Shown in pieces: positions 35,858 through 44,632 of a stretch of DNA of 64,000 nt. The stretch's first letter is position 1, and every line of letters starts with the position of its first letter. Position numbers and translations under genes: made by a program. Source of the DNA: Paenarthrobacter ilicis. Its GTDB lineage: Bacteria > Actinomycetota > Actinomycetes > Actinomycetales > Micrococcaceae. Location of the stretch: positions 434,001 to 498,000 of the forward strand of contig NZ_JAFBCD010000001.1 in the NCBI RefSeq assembly GCF_016907545.1, given 5' to 3'. The notes under the pieces are model-generated. The model did no database searches, was not told where the DNA came from, and was given only the letters and a program-made list of their open reading frames with translations.

Positions 35858-35971
35858 ACCAACCATTAGTCCGTACTGTAAATCCCACACCCCGAATATG
35901 TGGTGCAGACCACACCCCCTCGCACTGATCGCACTCCGTTCGCATCAGGCAAGATCCAGTAGGAGCCGACA

Positions 35972-37510
35972 ATGAAGTTAGGTCCCAAGGCGGCAGCAGC
36001 CGCTCTTGTACTCAGCGCCTCCCTGGCGCTCACCGCATGCGGTGGCGGCGCCGCCGGAACCGGTGGTTCCAACGCAAGCGGCGGAACCACCGTCACGGCC
36101 CTGACCCTGGGCACGCTCCGGGACCTCACCTCGTGGGATCCCGCACAGGCCCACGTCGGCCACGCACTTCAGCCGTACCAGGCCGCCTATGATTCGCTGA
36201 TCCTCCGCGAACCCGACGGCAAGCTCAGCCCCATGCTGGCAACGGCGTGGAAGTACAACGACACCAACACCAAGCTCACGGTGGACCTCCGCACGGACGT
36301 CACTTTCAGCGATGGCGCCAAGTTCGACGCCACGGCAGCCAAGGCCAACCTGGATCACTTCAAGAAGGCCAACGGACCGCAGATGGCCCAGCTCAGCTCG
36401 GTCTCCGACATTGCCGTGGTGGATGCCGACACCATCGACATCAATCTCAGCTCCCCGGAGCCGGCCCTTGAATTCTTCCTTAGCCAGGCAGCGGGCCTCA
36501 TGGGCAGCCCTGCTGCGCTGGGCACGGACGCCATCAAGACCGTCCCCGTCGGTTCCGGCCCCTACGTGATGGACAAGGCCGCCTCCGTCAAGGACTCGCA
36601 GACGGTGTTCACGGCGCGCGAGGGGTACTGGAACAAGGACCTGCAGAAGTACAAGAAGCTGACGCTGAAGGTACTCCTTGATCCCACAGCCCGCACCAAC
36701 GCCCTGGTCTCCGGCCAGATCGACGCCACCCTGCTGGATCCCAAGAACGGCAAGCAGGCCGAAGGCGCCAAAATGAAGCTCGAAACCAACCAGGTTGACT
36801 GGTCCGGACTCCTGCTCCTGGACCGCGACGGGGCAAAGAATCCAGCCCTGGCCAACGTCAAGGTCCGCCAGGCCATTAACTACGCGTTCGATCGCAAGAC
36901 CATCCTGGACCAGGTCATGCTGGGCCAGGGAACCCCCACCTCGCAGCCGTTCGGCAAGGACAGCGGAGCATGGTCCGAAGAGCTGGAGAACTACTACAGC
37001 TACGATCCCGCCAAGGCCAAGGAACTCCTGAAGGAATCCGGTTTTGAGGGCAAGGTCAGCATTGATGTTCCCACCCTTCCCGGTGCGGAAACCCTGATCT
37101 CCGTGCTCAAGCAGCAGCTTGCCGATGTTGGAATCACCCTGAACCCGGGCGCCGCCATCACCAACACCTTCACCGCTGACGTTGCCGCCCAGAAGTACCC
37201 GGCCCTGTTCTACAACCTGTTCCAGGGCCAGCCCACCGTGGCAATCGACCAGATCGTCTCCACCAAGGCCCTGTACAACCCGTTCAAGACCACCAGCCCT
37301 GATCTGGAAGCCAAGATCGCAGCCGTGCGTACCGCCGGCGAGGGTGCAGGCGAGAAGGCCAAGGAAGTCAACAAGTACGTGGTGGAGCAAGCATGGTTCG
37401 CACCCCTGTTCCGCGTGAACCAGATGTACTACCACAACGACAAAGTGAAGGTCACTCCGCAGGCCCAGCAGGCGGTTCCGTCCATCTACAACTACTCGCC
37501 TGCCAAGTAG
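35972..37510 (+). CDS. ABC transporter solute-binding lipoprotein, family 5 (Opp/Dpp type)
   Basis: The 512-residue protein has a lipoprotein signal peptide ending LALTACGGG (lipobox Cys23) and the family 5 body: LRDLTSWDPAQAHVGHALQP, LATAWKYNDTNTKLTVDLRT, VTFSDGAKFDATAAKANLDH, INYAFDRKTILDQVM. GTAGGAG precedes the ATG. It delivers substrate to the DppB/DppC-D/DppF proteins encoded next. Family 5 is best known for peptides and nickel but also serves oligosaccharides. With hexuronate and glycosidase genes around it and a LacI operator upstream, an oligosaccharide or glycoside is the likelier cargo here. Confidence 0.93.
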   Translation: MKLGPKAAAAALVLSASLALTACGGGAAGTGGSNASGGTTVTALTLGTLRDLTSWDPAQAHVGHALQPYQAAYDSLILREPDGKLSPMLATAWKYNDTNTKLTVDLRTDVTFSDGAKFDATAAKANLDHFKKANGPQMAQLSSVSDIAVVDADTIDINLSSPEPALEFFLSQAAGLMGSPAALGTDAIKTVPVGSGPYVMDKAASVKDSQTVFTAREGYWNKDLQKYKKLTLKVLLDPTARTNALVSGQIDATLLDPKNGKQAEGAKMKLETNQVDWSGLLLLDRDGAKNPALANVKVRQAINYAFDRKTILDQVMLGQGTPTSQPFGKDSGAWSEELENYYSYDPAKAKELLKESGFEGKVSIDVPTLPGAETLISVLKQQLADVGITLNPGAAITNTFTADVAAQKYPALFYNLFQGQPTVAIDQIVSTKALYNPFKTTSPDLEAKIAAVRTAGEGAGEKAKEVNKYVVEQAWFAPLFRVNQMYYHNDKVKVTPQAQQAVPSIYNYSPAK

Positions 37511-37516
37511 GACCCC

Positions 37517-38458
37517 ATGATCAAGTTCATTGCGAAAAGGCTCGGCAGCGGGGTGGTGGTGCTGTTCGTGGTCTCAGTGCTCACCTTCACCCTGCTGTAC
37601 ACAGCCAGCGGCAGCATTGCCCAGAACATCCTGGGAGACCAGGCAACCCCTGAACAAGTGGCTATGAAAGAACACGAACTGGGGCTGGACCAGCCCCTCT
37701 TTGTCCGCTACTTCTCCTGGCTGGGCGATGCCCTGAGCGGAAACCTCGGCGCCTCATGGTTTACCTCGGAACCGGTGGCCAACTCCCTGGCCACCCGCAT
37801 CCCGGTGACCATGACCATGGTTTTCGCCGCAATGATCCTGATCGCCATCTGCGCAGCACTGATCGGTGTTGCAGCAGCAGTCAAGCGCGGCTGGGTGGAC
37901 CGGGTGGTCCAGATCGGCGCCATCATTGGTGACTCCATCCCGGGGTACGTGATCGGCGTGTTCCTGGTGACCATCCTGGCCATCCAGCTGGGCTTCTTCC
38001 CGGCAACCAGCACCATCTCCCCGGAGGTGGGGCCGGAAGCCTGGGTAGTCTCCATGACCCTTCCGGTCATTGCCCTGCTGATCAACGGCGTCACCGGCGG
38101 TGCGCAGCAGATCCGCAGTGCCGTGATCAAGCAACTCGAGCGGGACTACGTTCGCACGCTGCGCAGCCGCGGGATTGGAGAGCGTGAAATCCTCTTCAAG
38201 CACGTGCTGCGCAGCGCGGCCCCGGCCGGCCTCACCGTGCTGAGCCTTCAGCTGATCGGCATGCTGGGCGGTGTGGTGATCATCGAGCAGATTTTCGCCC
38301 TCCCCGGCATGGGCCCGCTGGCCGTGGCCGCAACCGGCCAGACAGACCTTCCCGTCGTCATGGGAGTCGTGATGTACACCGTGGTGGTGGTCATCGTGGT
38401 GAACCTCCTGGTGGACATCCTCAATGGTTGGCTCAACCCGAAAGTGCGTGTGTCATGA
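37517..38458 (+). CDS. ABC transporter permease, DppB type
   Basis: The 313-residue protein has six membrane segments, the long first periplasmic loop of DppB/OppB, and the EAA-like loop (VIKQLERDYVRTLRSRGIGE, then REILFKHVLRSAAPAGL) that contacts the ATPase. It starts 6 nt after the binding-protein gene. The stop overlaps the next start as ATGA. It forms the membrane channel together with the permease half of the following fusion protein. Confidence 0.93.
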   Translation: MIKFIAKRLGSGVVVLFVVSVLTFTLLYTASGSIAQNILGDQATPEQVAMKEHELGLDQPLFVRYFSWLGDALSGNLGASWFTSEPVANSLATRIPVTMTMVFAAMILIAICAALIGVAAAVKRGWVDRVVQIGAIIGDSIPGYVIGVFLVTILAIQLGFFPATSTISPEVGPEAWVVSMTLPVIALLINGVTGGAQQIRSAVIKQLERDYVRTLRSRGIGEREILFKHVLRSAAPAGLTVLSLQLIGMLGGVVIIEQIFALPGMGPLAVAATGQTDLPVVMGVVMYTVVVVIVVNLLVDILNGWLNPKVRVS

Positions 38459-40335
38459 GCGATTCCGTAGATACAGCAGCCGTAGCCGTTGCGGCCTCAA
38501 AGGCAGGCCAAAGCGGCACCGTAGTCCGTTCCAGCGTCACACGCAGGCTCCTCAAGAACCCGTTGGGAATCGCTTCGCTGCTGATCCTGGCAACCATCGC
38601 CTTCCTGGCCATCTTCGCTCCCATGCTGGCACCGTTCGAAGAGAACTTCGCCAATATCTCCAAGACACTGGCCGCACCGGACTCCGTGAATATCCTGGGC
38701 ACGGACAGCGCCGGCCGCGACACCTGGAGCCGCCTGCTCTTCGGGGCCCAGCTGACCCTGCTCTCAGCCTTGCTGTGCGCCGGTGTGGCTATTGCCATCG
38801 GGCTTCCCGCGGGCCTGATCGCCGGTTACTACGGCGGCAAGTTCGAAGGTATTTCCAACTGGGTGGTGAGCATCCTCATGAGCCTTCCCGGCCTGATTGT
38901 CCTGCTGACCATCCGGGCGGCTTTCGGCCCGTCGGTGTGGATTTCCATGATCGCCTTCGGCATCCTCATCAGCCCGTCCTACTTCCGGCTGACGCGGACA
39001 GCCGTCCAATCGGTCCGCAACGAGCTCTACGTGGACGCAGCGCGGGTATCAGGCCTTTCGGACGTCAGCATCGTTGCCCGCCACATCTTCTCCGTGGTCC
39101 GCGCTCCCATCATCATCCAGACCGCCGCGATCGCAGGCGTCGCCATCGGCATCCAGTCCGGCTTGGAGTTCCTGGGCCTGGGCGATCCCACCAAAGCCAC
39201 CTGGGGCGTCATGCTCTCGGAAGGCTTCAAGAACGTCTACCTCACCCCCATCCTCCTGGTGTGGCCCGCGCTTGCCATGGCGCTGACCATCGGCGGCCTG
39301 GTCCTGCTGGGCAATGCCATCCGGGATGCACTGGAAGACGGCGAGAAAATCAAGCACCGCAAGAAGCGCGGTTCAGTTTCCGCTGCCTCCTCAACAGAAC
39401 GCACGACGCCGGAACCCGCCAAGGCGCGCCAGTCACGGAAGTCTGTTGCCGCCGTCGAGAGCGGAACCGAGCACCACCTGGTCAAGGTGACCAACCTGGG
39501 TGTTGGCTATCCGCAGGCGGACGGTTCCATCAAGAAGGTTGTGGACGACGTCTCCTTCCATGTGGACCGCGGCGAAATCCTGGGCATCGTGGGGGAGTCC
39601 GGATCGGGCAAGTCCCAAACAGCGTTCTCCATCCTGGGACTGCTCCCGGACAACGCACGCATTGTGGGCGGTTCCATCCAGTTCGATGGGAACTACACCG
39701 TGGCTCCCGGCGAGGACCGAGTGAGCCAGGAACGGCTCACCAAGCTGCGCGGCAAGCGGATCTCCTACATTCCGCAGGAACCCATGAGCAACCTGGATCC
39801 GGCCTTCACCATCGGCTACCAGCTGGTGACGCCCATGGTCCGGGTGCTGGGAATCTCCAAGGCAGAGGCCCGCACCCGCGCGATCAAGCTGCTCACCGAC
39901 GTCGGAATTGCCAACCCGGAGCGCACCTTCGCTGCCTACCCGCACGAGGTTTCCGGCGGCATGGCCCAGCGTGTGCTGATCGCCGGCGCCATCAGCTGCG
40001 AACCGGACCTTGTGATTGCCGATGAACCAACCACCGCGTTGGACGTGACGGTGCAGGCAGATGTGCTGGACCTGCTCCGCGAACTGCAGCAGCGGTTGAA
40101 CATCGGCGTGGTTCTTGTGACCCACAACTTCGGTGTGGTGGCTGACCTGTGCGATCGCGTGGCGGTCATGCAGAACGGCCGGCTGGTGGAAGAAGGGCCG
40201 GTCAGGGAGATCCTCCGCAACCCGAAAGAGCAGTACACACAGACGCTGCTGGGATCGATGCTTGAAGGAAAGACTCCCATGACCATGTTGGTCTCCACCC
40301 CCGGATCTGCAGCACAGAAGGAGCCTGTGGCATGA
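38455..40335 (+). CDS. Fused ABC permease (DppC type) and ATP-binding protein (DppD type)
   Basis: Residues 1-300 are a DppC-like permease (six membrane segments, GTDSAGRDTWSRLLFGAQ, and the coupling loop NELYVDAARVSGLSDVSIVA). A Lys/Ser/Thr-rich linker (about 300-340) leads to a complete ATPase with Walker A GESGSGKSQT, Q-loop YIPQEPMSNLDPAF, signature SGGMAQRVLIAG and Walker B LVIADEPTTALD. The total of 626 residues equals the two usual subunits added together, and the frame has no break. The fusion fixes a one-to-one ratio. Its start overlaps the DppB-type stop by 4 bp, and its stop overlaps the second ATPase by 4 bp. Confidence 0.92.
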   Translation: MSDSVDTAAVAVAASKAGQSGTVVRSSVTRRLLKNPLGIASLLILATIAFLAIFAPMLAPFEENFANISKTLAAPDSVNILGTDSAGRDTWSRLLFGAQLTLLSALLCAGVAIAIGLPAGLIAGYYGGKFEGISNWVVSILMSLPGLIVLLTIRAAFGPSVWISMIAFGILISPSYFRLTRTAVQSVRNELYVDAARVSGLSDVSIVARHIFSVVRAPIIIQTAAIAGVAIGIQSGLEFLGLGDPTKATWGVMLSEGFKNVYLTPILLVWPALAMALTIGGLVLLGNAIRDALEDGEKIKHRKKRGSVSAASSTERTTPEPAKARQSRKSVAAVESGTEHHLVKVTNLGVGYPQADGSIKKVVDDVSFHVDRGEILGIVGESGSGKSQTAFSILGLLPDNARIVGGSIQFDGNYTVAPGEDRVSQERLTKLRGKRISYIPQEPMSNLDPAFTIGYQLVTPMVRVLGISKAEARTRAIKLLTDVGIANPERTFAAYPHEVSGGMAQRVLIAGAISCEPDLVIADEPTTALDVTVQADVLDLLRELQQRLNIGVVLVTHNFGVVADLCDRVAVMQNGRLVEEGPVREILRNPKEQYTQTLLGSMLEGKTPMTMLVSTPGSAAQKEPVA

Positions 40336-41219
40336 GCATCCAAGGAAAACCGTCCCACGGTGCGCCGCTGCTTTCGGTGGAAAACCTGGTGGTGGAATAT
40401 CCCAGCAAACGGTTCCGGGCCAAGCCTTTCCGGGCACTGACGGACATCAACATCAGCATCGGCCAAGGCGAAACGTTGGGCCTGGTGGGGGAGTCCGGAT
40501 CGGGCAAGACCACCCTGGGCCGTGCAGTCCTGGGCCTGGCTCCGGTCACCGCCGGAAAGGTGGTCTTTGAGGGCAACGACATCAGCAACGCGTCCCGCAA
40601 GGAACGCCGGACGCTCAGCCGGGATCTTCAGGTGGTCTTCCAGGATCCGTACACCTCGCTGAACCCGGCGCTGGAAATCGGGGATATCCTGGCCGAACCG
40701 CTGGGTGTCCAGGGCATGGATTCCGCATCCGCGAAGAAGCGCGTCAAGGAACTGCTGGACCAGGTGGGCCTGCCAACCGACGCCATCCACAGGCTGCCAC
40801 GGGAGTTCAGCGGCGGGCAGCGCCAGCGCGTTGCAATCGCCCGGGCACTTGCCCTGTCCCCGAAACTGATTGTCTGCGATGAACCCGTCAGTGCACTCGA
40901 CCTCTCCACCCAGGCCCGCGTGTTGGACCTCTTCCTGCAGATCCAAAAGGACACCGGCGTCTCGTACTTGTTTGTCTCGCACGACCTCGATGTTGTGCGG
41001 CACATCAGCCACCGTGTGGCCGTCATGTACCACGGAGAGATCGTGGAACAGGGGCCGGCGGAGATCGTCACCCGCGAACCCGAACACCCGTATACCCAGC
41101 GCTTGCTGCTGGCCTCGCCCGTGCCCGATCCCGACCGGCAGGAACAACGCCGCGCGGACCGCCACCGGCTGCTAGCCAACCAGCGCAACCAGAACGAACA
41201 AGCCGGAGCCGTGGCCTGA
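40332..41219 (+). CDS. ABC transporter ATP-binding protein, DppF type
   Basis: The 295-residue ATPase has Walker A GESGSGKTTLGRAVLG, Q-loop VVFQDPYTSLNPALEIGDIL, signature FSGGQRQRVAIARAL, Walker B LIVCDEPVSALD and the C-terminal oligopeptide-transporter extension EHPYTQRLLLASPVPDPD. It pairs with the ATPase half of the preceding fusion to drive uptake. The ATG overlaps the fusion's stop by 4 bp. It is the last transport gene, and an isomerase gene follows after 30 nt. Confidence 0.94.
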   Translation: MSIQGKPSHGAPLLSVENLVVEYPSKRFRAKPFRALTDINISIGQGETLGLVGESGSGKTTLGRAVLGLAPVTAGKVVFEGNDISNASRKERRTLSRDLQVVFQDPYTSLNPALEIGDILAEPLGVQGMDSASAKKRVKELLDQVGLPTDAIHRLPREFSGGQRQRVAIARALALSPKLIVCDEPVSALDLSTQARVLDLFLQIQKDTGVSYLFVSHDLDVVRHISHRVAVMYHGEIVEQGPAEIVTREPEHPYTQRLLLASPVPDPDRQEQRRADRHRLLANQRNQNEQAGAVA

Positions 41220-41249
41220 CGGCCGGCCCGGCAAAACATGGAGGAAAAA

Positions 41250-42125
41250 GTGGCCACAATAGGCGTACAAGCGATGATGCTGAAAGACAGCTTTTCAGAC
41301 ATTGGAGCATTCGAAACTCTCCGCAAGGTCAGCGCGATCGGATACAACGCCGTGGAGATCTCCCAGATCCCCATGACGCCGGAGAACGTGGACGAGCTGG
41401 ACCGTTCCCGCTCGGAACTGGGCATGGACATTGCCGCCCTCTCGGTCTACTTGGAGGGCCGCAAAGGGTTTGCGGTGGAAACGTTGGCTGACCACTTCGA
41501 CAAGATCGTGGACGAAGCCAAGCGCCTGGATACCTCGTTGCTGCGGATCGGCATGCTTCCTTTCGGGGCCATGAAATCGCTGGATTCAGTGATCGAATTC
41601 GCTAAGCAAGCCAACGGTTATGCCGAACGGCTGCAGGAACACGGCATCAGCCTGTACTACCACAACCACCACATTGAGTTCGCGAAGTTCGACGGCAAGT
41701 ACATGCTGGACATCATCGCCGAGAACTCCCCGGCCATGGGCATGGAAATCGATGTCCACTGGGTGCAGCGTGGTGGCCTGGATCCGGTAAGGACCTTGGA
41801 AAAGTACGCCGGCAAAACCGCCATGGTGCACCTGAAGGATTACAGGATCGGCCAAATGCCGGAATCGTCCTTCGGGCTCCTGGAGAAGGGCGACTTCGCG
41901 GGGTTCAACGCCGAGTTCCGCAACGTGGTGCAGTTCGCCGAGGTAGGCGAAGGCAACCTCGACTTCCCGGCCATTGTTCCCGCCGCCATTGCGGCCGGCG
42001 CGCAGTACCTCCTGGTGGAGCAGGACGAGCTGTACGGGCGCACGGTATGGGATGCCCTTCAGACCTCGTACGACAACCTGGTGGCCATGGGCCACGGCGA
42101 CCTTTTCCAGATTCCAGCCCCTTAG
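41250..42125 (+). CDS. Sugar phosphate isomerase/epimerase-like TIM-barrel protein (2)
   Basis: The 291-residue protein is a second AP-endonuclease-2-type TIM barrel with ISLYYHNHHIEFAKFDGKYM, MEIDVHWVQRGGLDPVRTLE and MVHLKDYRIG, histidines and acids set for a metal ion. GGAGG at 41240-41244 lies five bases before GTG 41250, which I prefer over the ATG at 41238 that overlaps that very site. It differs clearly from the first TIM-barrel protein and lies with its own Gfo/Idh/MocA partner downstream of the transporter. Likely an isomerase, epimerase or lyase acting on the keto sugar made by that partner. Confidence 0.86.
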   Translation: MATIGVQAMMLKDSFSDIGAFETLRKVSAIGYNAVEISQIPMTPENVDELDRSRSELGMDIAALSVYLEGRKGFAVETLADHFDKIVDEAKRLDTSLLRIGMLPFGAMKSLDSVIEFAKQANGYAERLQEHGISLYYHNHHIEFAKFDGKYMLDIIAENSPAMGMEIDVHWVQRGGLDPVRTLEKYAGKTAMVHLKDYRIGQMPESSFGLLEKGDFAGFNAEFRNVVQFAEVGEGNLDFPAIVPAAIAAGAQYLLVEQDELYGRTVWDALQTSYDNLVAMGHGDLFQIPAP

Positions 42126-42168
42126 GGTTTCCAGACTTTCTATTTTTTCAGCACAGGAGATTGCACTC

Positions 42169-43335
42169 ATGAGCAGCAAAGTAAGACTCGGCATCATCGG
42201 CCTTGGGCAGCAGGGCGGCGCCTACGCCAAATTCATTAAGGACGGGCTTGTTCCCAACATGGAGATCGGCGCGATCTGCGATACCGATCCCGCCAAGAAG
42301 GAACTGGCCGCCGCCCAGTACCCGGACGTTCCCTTTTACGACGACTACGTAGCCATGCTGGAAAGCGGCTCCGTGGACGCGATCGTCACCTGCGTGCCGC
42401 ACTTCCTGCACCCGGAAATGGGCATCGAGACGCTCAAGCGCAACATCCACGCCCTGGTGGAGAAGCCGGCCGGTGTCTACACCAAGCAGGTCAAGGAGCT
42501 GAACGAATTCGCTGCCTCCAAGCCTGAACTTTCCTTTGGCATCATGTTCAACCAGCGCAACAACCCGCTGTACAAGAAGCTCAAAGAGATTGTTGACGGC
42601 GGCGAAATCGGCAGCATCCGCCGCACCAACTGGATCATCACCAACTGGTGGCGTCCGCAGGGGTACTACAACTCCAGCGAATGGCGTGCCACGTGGGGCG
42701 GCGAAGGCGGCGGCGTCCTGGTCAACCAGGCACCCCACCAGCTGGACCTCTGGCAGTGGATCTGCGGCGTCCCCAAGTCCGTCTATTCCAAGGTGGCGTT
42801 CGGCTTCCGCCGGGACATCGCCGTCGAAGATGAGGTCACCGCGGTAGTCGATTATGGCGACGGCGCCACTGGCGTTTTCGTGACCGCCACCCACGACATT
42901 GTGGGCACCGACCGCTTCGAAATCCTGGGCGACCAAGGCAAGATCGTAGTGGAAAACAGCAAGGTAGCCACCGTTACCCGGCTGGTGAAGCCCGAGCGCC
43001 AGATCAGTGATTCCATGGGCATGGACGATGTCCGGAAGCTCTTCATGGGGCAGCTGAACCGCGAAGAGCTGTACAGCACCGAAACCATCGAGTTCGAATC
43101 GGTATGGGGCGGGCAGCACGCTGGTGTCCTGGAGAACTTTGCCGCCAACATCCTGGACGGCACGCCGCTCCTGGCGCCGGGCTCCGACGGCATTAACGGC
43201 GTCCGCCTGGCCAACGCCATCCACCTTTCTGCTTGGACGGGCAAGGAAGTGTCGCTGGACTTCGATGAGGACGAGTTCCTGACCGAGCTGAACAAGCGCA
43301 TCAGCGAAGAAGGCAAGTTCGCCGAACGCGCCTGA
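42169..43335 (+). CDS. Gfo/Idh/MocA-family oxidoreductase (2)
   Basis: The 388-residue protein opens with KVRLGIIGLGQQGGAYAKFI (Rossmann), then VTCVPHFLHPEMGIETLKRN and ALVEKPAGVYTKQ with the catalytic-type lysine, and WGGEGGGVLVNQAPHQLDLW in the substrate domain. AGGAG nine bases before ATG 42169 fixes the start; the longer frame from 41974 overlaps the previous gene and is out of register with it. It ends the transcript that begins with the binding protein, as a hairpin-forming repeat follows. Together with the TIM-barrel gene it forms the second oxidise-and-rearrange pair of this region. Confidence 0.9.
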   Translation: MSSKVRLGIIGLGQQGGAYAKFIKDGLVPNMEIGAICDTDPAKKELAAAQYPDVPFYDDYVAMLESGSVDAIVTCVPHFLHPEMGIETLKRNIHALVEKPAGVYTKQVKELNEFAASKPELSFGIMFNQRNNPLYKKLKEIVDGGEIGSIRRTNWIITNWWRPQGYYNSSEWRATWGGEGGGVLVNQAPHQLDLWQWICGVPKSVYSKVAFGFRRDIAVEDEVTAVVDYGDGATGVFVTATHDIVGTDRFEILGDQGKIVVENSKVATVTRLVKPERQISDSMGMDDVRKLFMGQLNREELYSTETIEFESVWGGQHAGVLENFAANILDGTPLLAPGSDGINGVRLANAIHLSAWTGKEVSLDFDEDEFLTELNKRISEEGKFAERA

Positions 43336-43336
43336 A

Positions 43337-43419
43337 TCCCTCTCTCGCATCCCGCCGCCTTTGGGGGATCCCTCTCTCACATCCCGCCCAAGGAGGGTAG
43401 GGATGTGAGAGAGGGACGG
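43337..43419. repeat. Three copies of the dispersed GGGATGTGAGAGAGGGA repeat, forming a hairpin
   Basis: Two copies in minus orientation (43337-43356 and 43369-43389, again 32 bp apart) face one in plus orientation (43400-43419). The second and third form a perfect 17-bp stem (43369-43385 with 43400-43416). It lies between convergently unrelated units and could stop transcription in both directions. Confidence 0.85.
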
Positions 43420-43428
43420 TGGGGGGAT

Positions 43429-43454
43429 TTGGCAACCGCGTTGTTTTTGTTGCC
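43429..43454. promoter_or_regulatory. Weak LacI-type operator 3
   Basis: TTGGCAACCG (43429-43438) matches a half-site exactly, and GTTGCC (43449-43454) mirrors GGCAAC at wider spacing. It lies just before the second LacI gene. The match is poor as a full site. Confidence 0.35.
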
Positions 43455-43474
43455 ACCCGGTCTACTATGAAGCA

Positions 43475-44524
43475 GTGACTGACGTGACGAACTCCGGAAA
43501 CCCCGCCGCCGCCAAGCGTGGACGCGGGGAGAAGTCCTCCGCCACCATCTACGACATCGCCAAGCTGGCCGGCGTGAACCCCTCAACGGTGTCCCGCGCA
43601 CTCAGCAAGCCGGGCCGCGTCAGCGCCAAGACCCAGAAGATCATTGAGGACGCAGCCTCCGAGCTGAACTACCAGGTGAACCCCTTTGCCCGGGCTCTGC
43701 CCACGGGGCGCACCCAGACAATCGGGCTGATCGTTGCCGATATCACCAACCCCACCTTCTTTGACATCATCCGGGGCGCCGAAACCACGGGATCCGCGCG
43801 GGATTACACGCTGGTCCTGGCAGAATCGGCGGAGTCCCCTGAAACCGAAGTGACAGCAGCCAGGCGCCTCCTCAGCACGGTGGACGGCCTGATCCTGGCC
43901 AGCCCCCGCATGGACGATGACCATATCCGGGCGCTGGCAGCGGATAAGCCCGTGGCTGTCATCAACCGCGAGGTAGCCGGCGTTCCCTGCGTGGTGCCGG
44001 ACGTCAACAAGGGCATCAGCGAGGCCGTCCGCAGCCTGGCTGCCAACGGCCACCACACATTGGCCTACGTGGCCGGTCCGCAACAGTCCTGGATGACCGG
44101 CCGGCGCTGGGAAGGCGTGAAAGCCGCCTCCGAGTGGTCCAAATTGACTGCTACCCGCCTGGAATCAAGCAAACCCACGGTGGACGGCGGCCGGCAGGTT
44201 GCGCGGCAGGTCCTGGAGAGCGGCGCGACGGCGGTCATCACCTACAACGACCTCCTCGCCATTGGCCTGATGCAGGAACTCCAGGCCGGTGGCATGAAGG
44301 TGCCGGACCAGATGAGCATTGTGGGTTTCGATGACATCTTTGGTGCCGACTTCACCACTCCGGCCCTCACTACGGTCCGTTCCCCTCTGGGAGAGTGCGG
44401 AACACGAGCCGTGACTATCCTCCTGGACATCCTCCAGGGCCACGAGGCTCCCCAGGAAGCAGTGAGCGTGGAGACGGAACTGGTGGTGCGCGGCTCCAGC
44501 GGCCGCCTCCTGAAGGCCTCCTGA
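43475..44524 (+). CDS. LacI-family regulator (paralogue 2 of the hexuronate/glycoside regulon)
   Basis: The 349-residue protein has a helix-turn-helix (ATIYDIAKLAGVNPSTVSRA, LSKPGRVS) and a sugar-binding-fold effector domain (IGLIVADITNPTFFDIIRGA; SIVGFDDIFGADFTTPALTT). It is a clear relative of the first LacI protein in both the recognition helix and the FDDIFGADF block, so both may read the same operator. The GTG at 43475 lacks a good ribosome site; a GTG at 43484 is an alternative. A half-operator lies just upstream and a full one just downstream before uxaC. It probably represses the glucuronate genes that follow. Confidence 0.9.
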   Translation: MTDVTNSGNPAAAKRGRGEKSSATIYDIAKLAGVNPSTVSRALSKPGRVSAKTQKIIEDAASELNYQVNPFARALPTGRTQTIGLIVADITNPTFFDIIRGAETTGSARDYTLVLAESAESPETEVTAARRLLSTVDGLILASPRMDDDHIRALAADKPVAVINREVAGVPCVVPDVNKGISEAVRSLAANGHHTLAYVAGPQQSWMTGRRWEGVKAASEWSKLTATRLESSKPTVDGGRQVARQVLESGATAVITYNDLLAIGLMQELQAGGMKVPDQMSIVGFDDIFGADFTTPALTTVRSPLGECGTRAVTILLDILQGHEAPQEAVSVETELVVRGSSGRLLKAS

Positions 44525-44585
44525 CGCCCTCCTGACAAGCCATTGGTCAGTAACGGACCACCCCATCGCAACTAGTTGGCAATTT

Positions 44586-44603
44586 TTGGCAACCGGTTGA
44601 CAA
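44586..44603. promoter_or_regulatory. LacI-type operator 4
   Basis: TTGGCAACCGGTTGACAA lies 30 bp before the uxaC start, with an additional TTGGCAA half-site at 44576-44582. Confidence 0.78.
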
Positions 44604-44632
44604 AGTTCCCACGCGGAACGCAAGATTGATCC

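Noticed and set aside
38424..40025. 533-residue frame in another phase over the permease-ATPase fusion
   Set aside because: It is Arg/His/Pro-rich with no domain, while the true frame contains complete ABC motifs and overlaps its neighbours by 4 bp.
35972..41219. Peptide or nickel transporter
   Set aside because: The family allows it, but the LacI operator, sugar oxidoreductases and uronate genes around it favour a sugar-derived substrate. Only the cargo assignment is rejected, not the transporter family.
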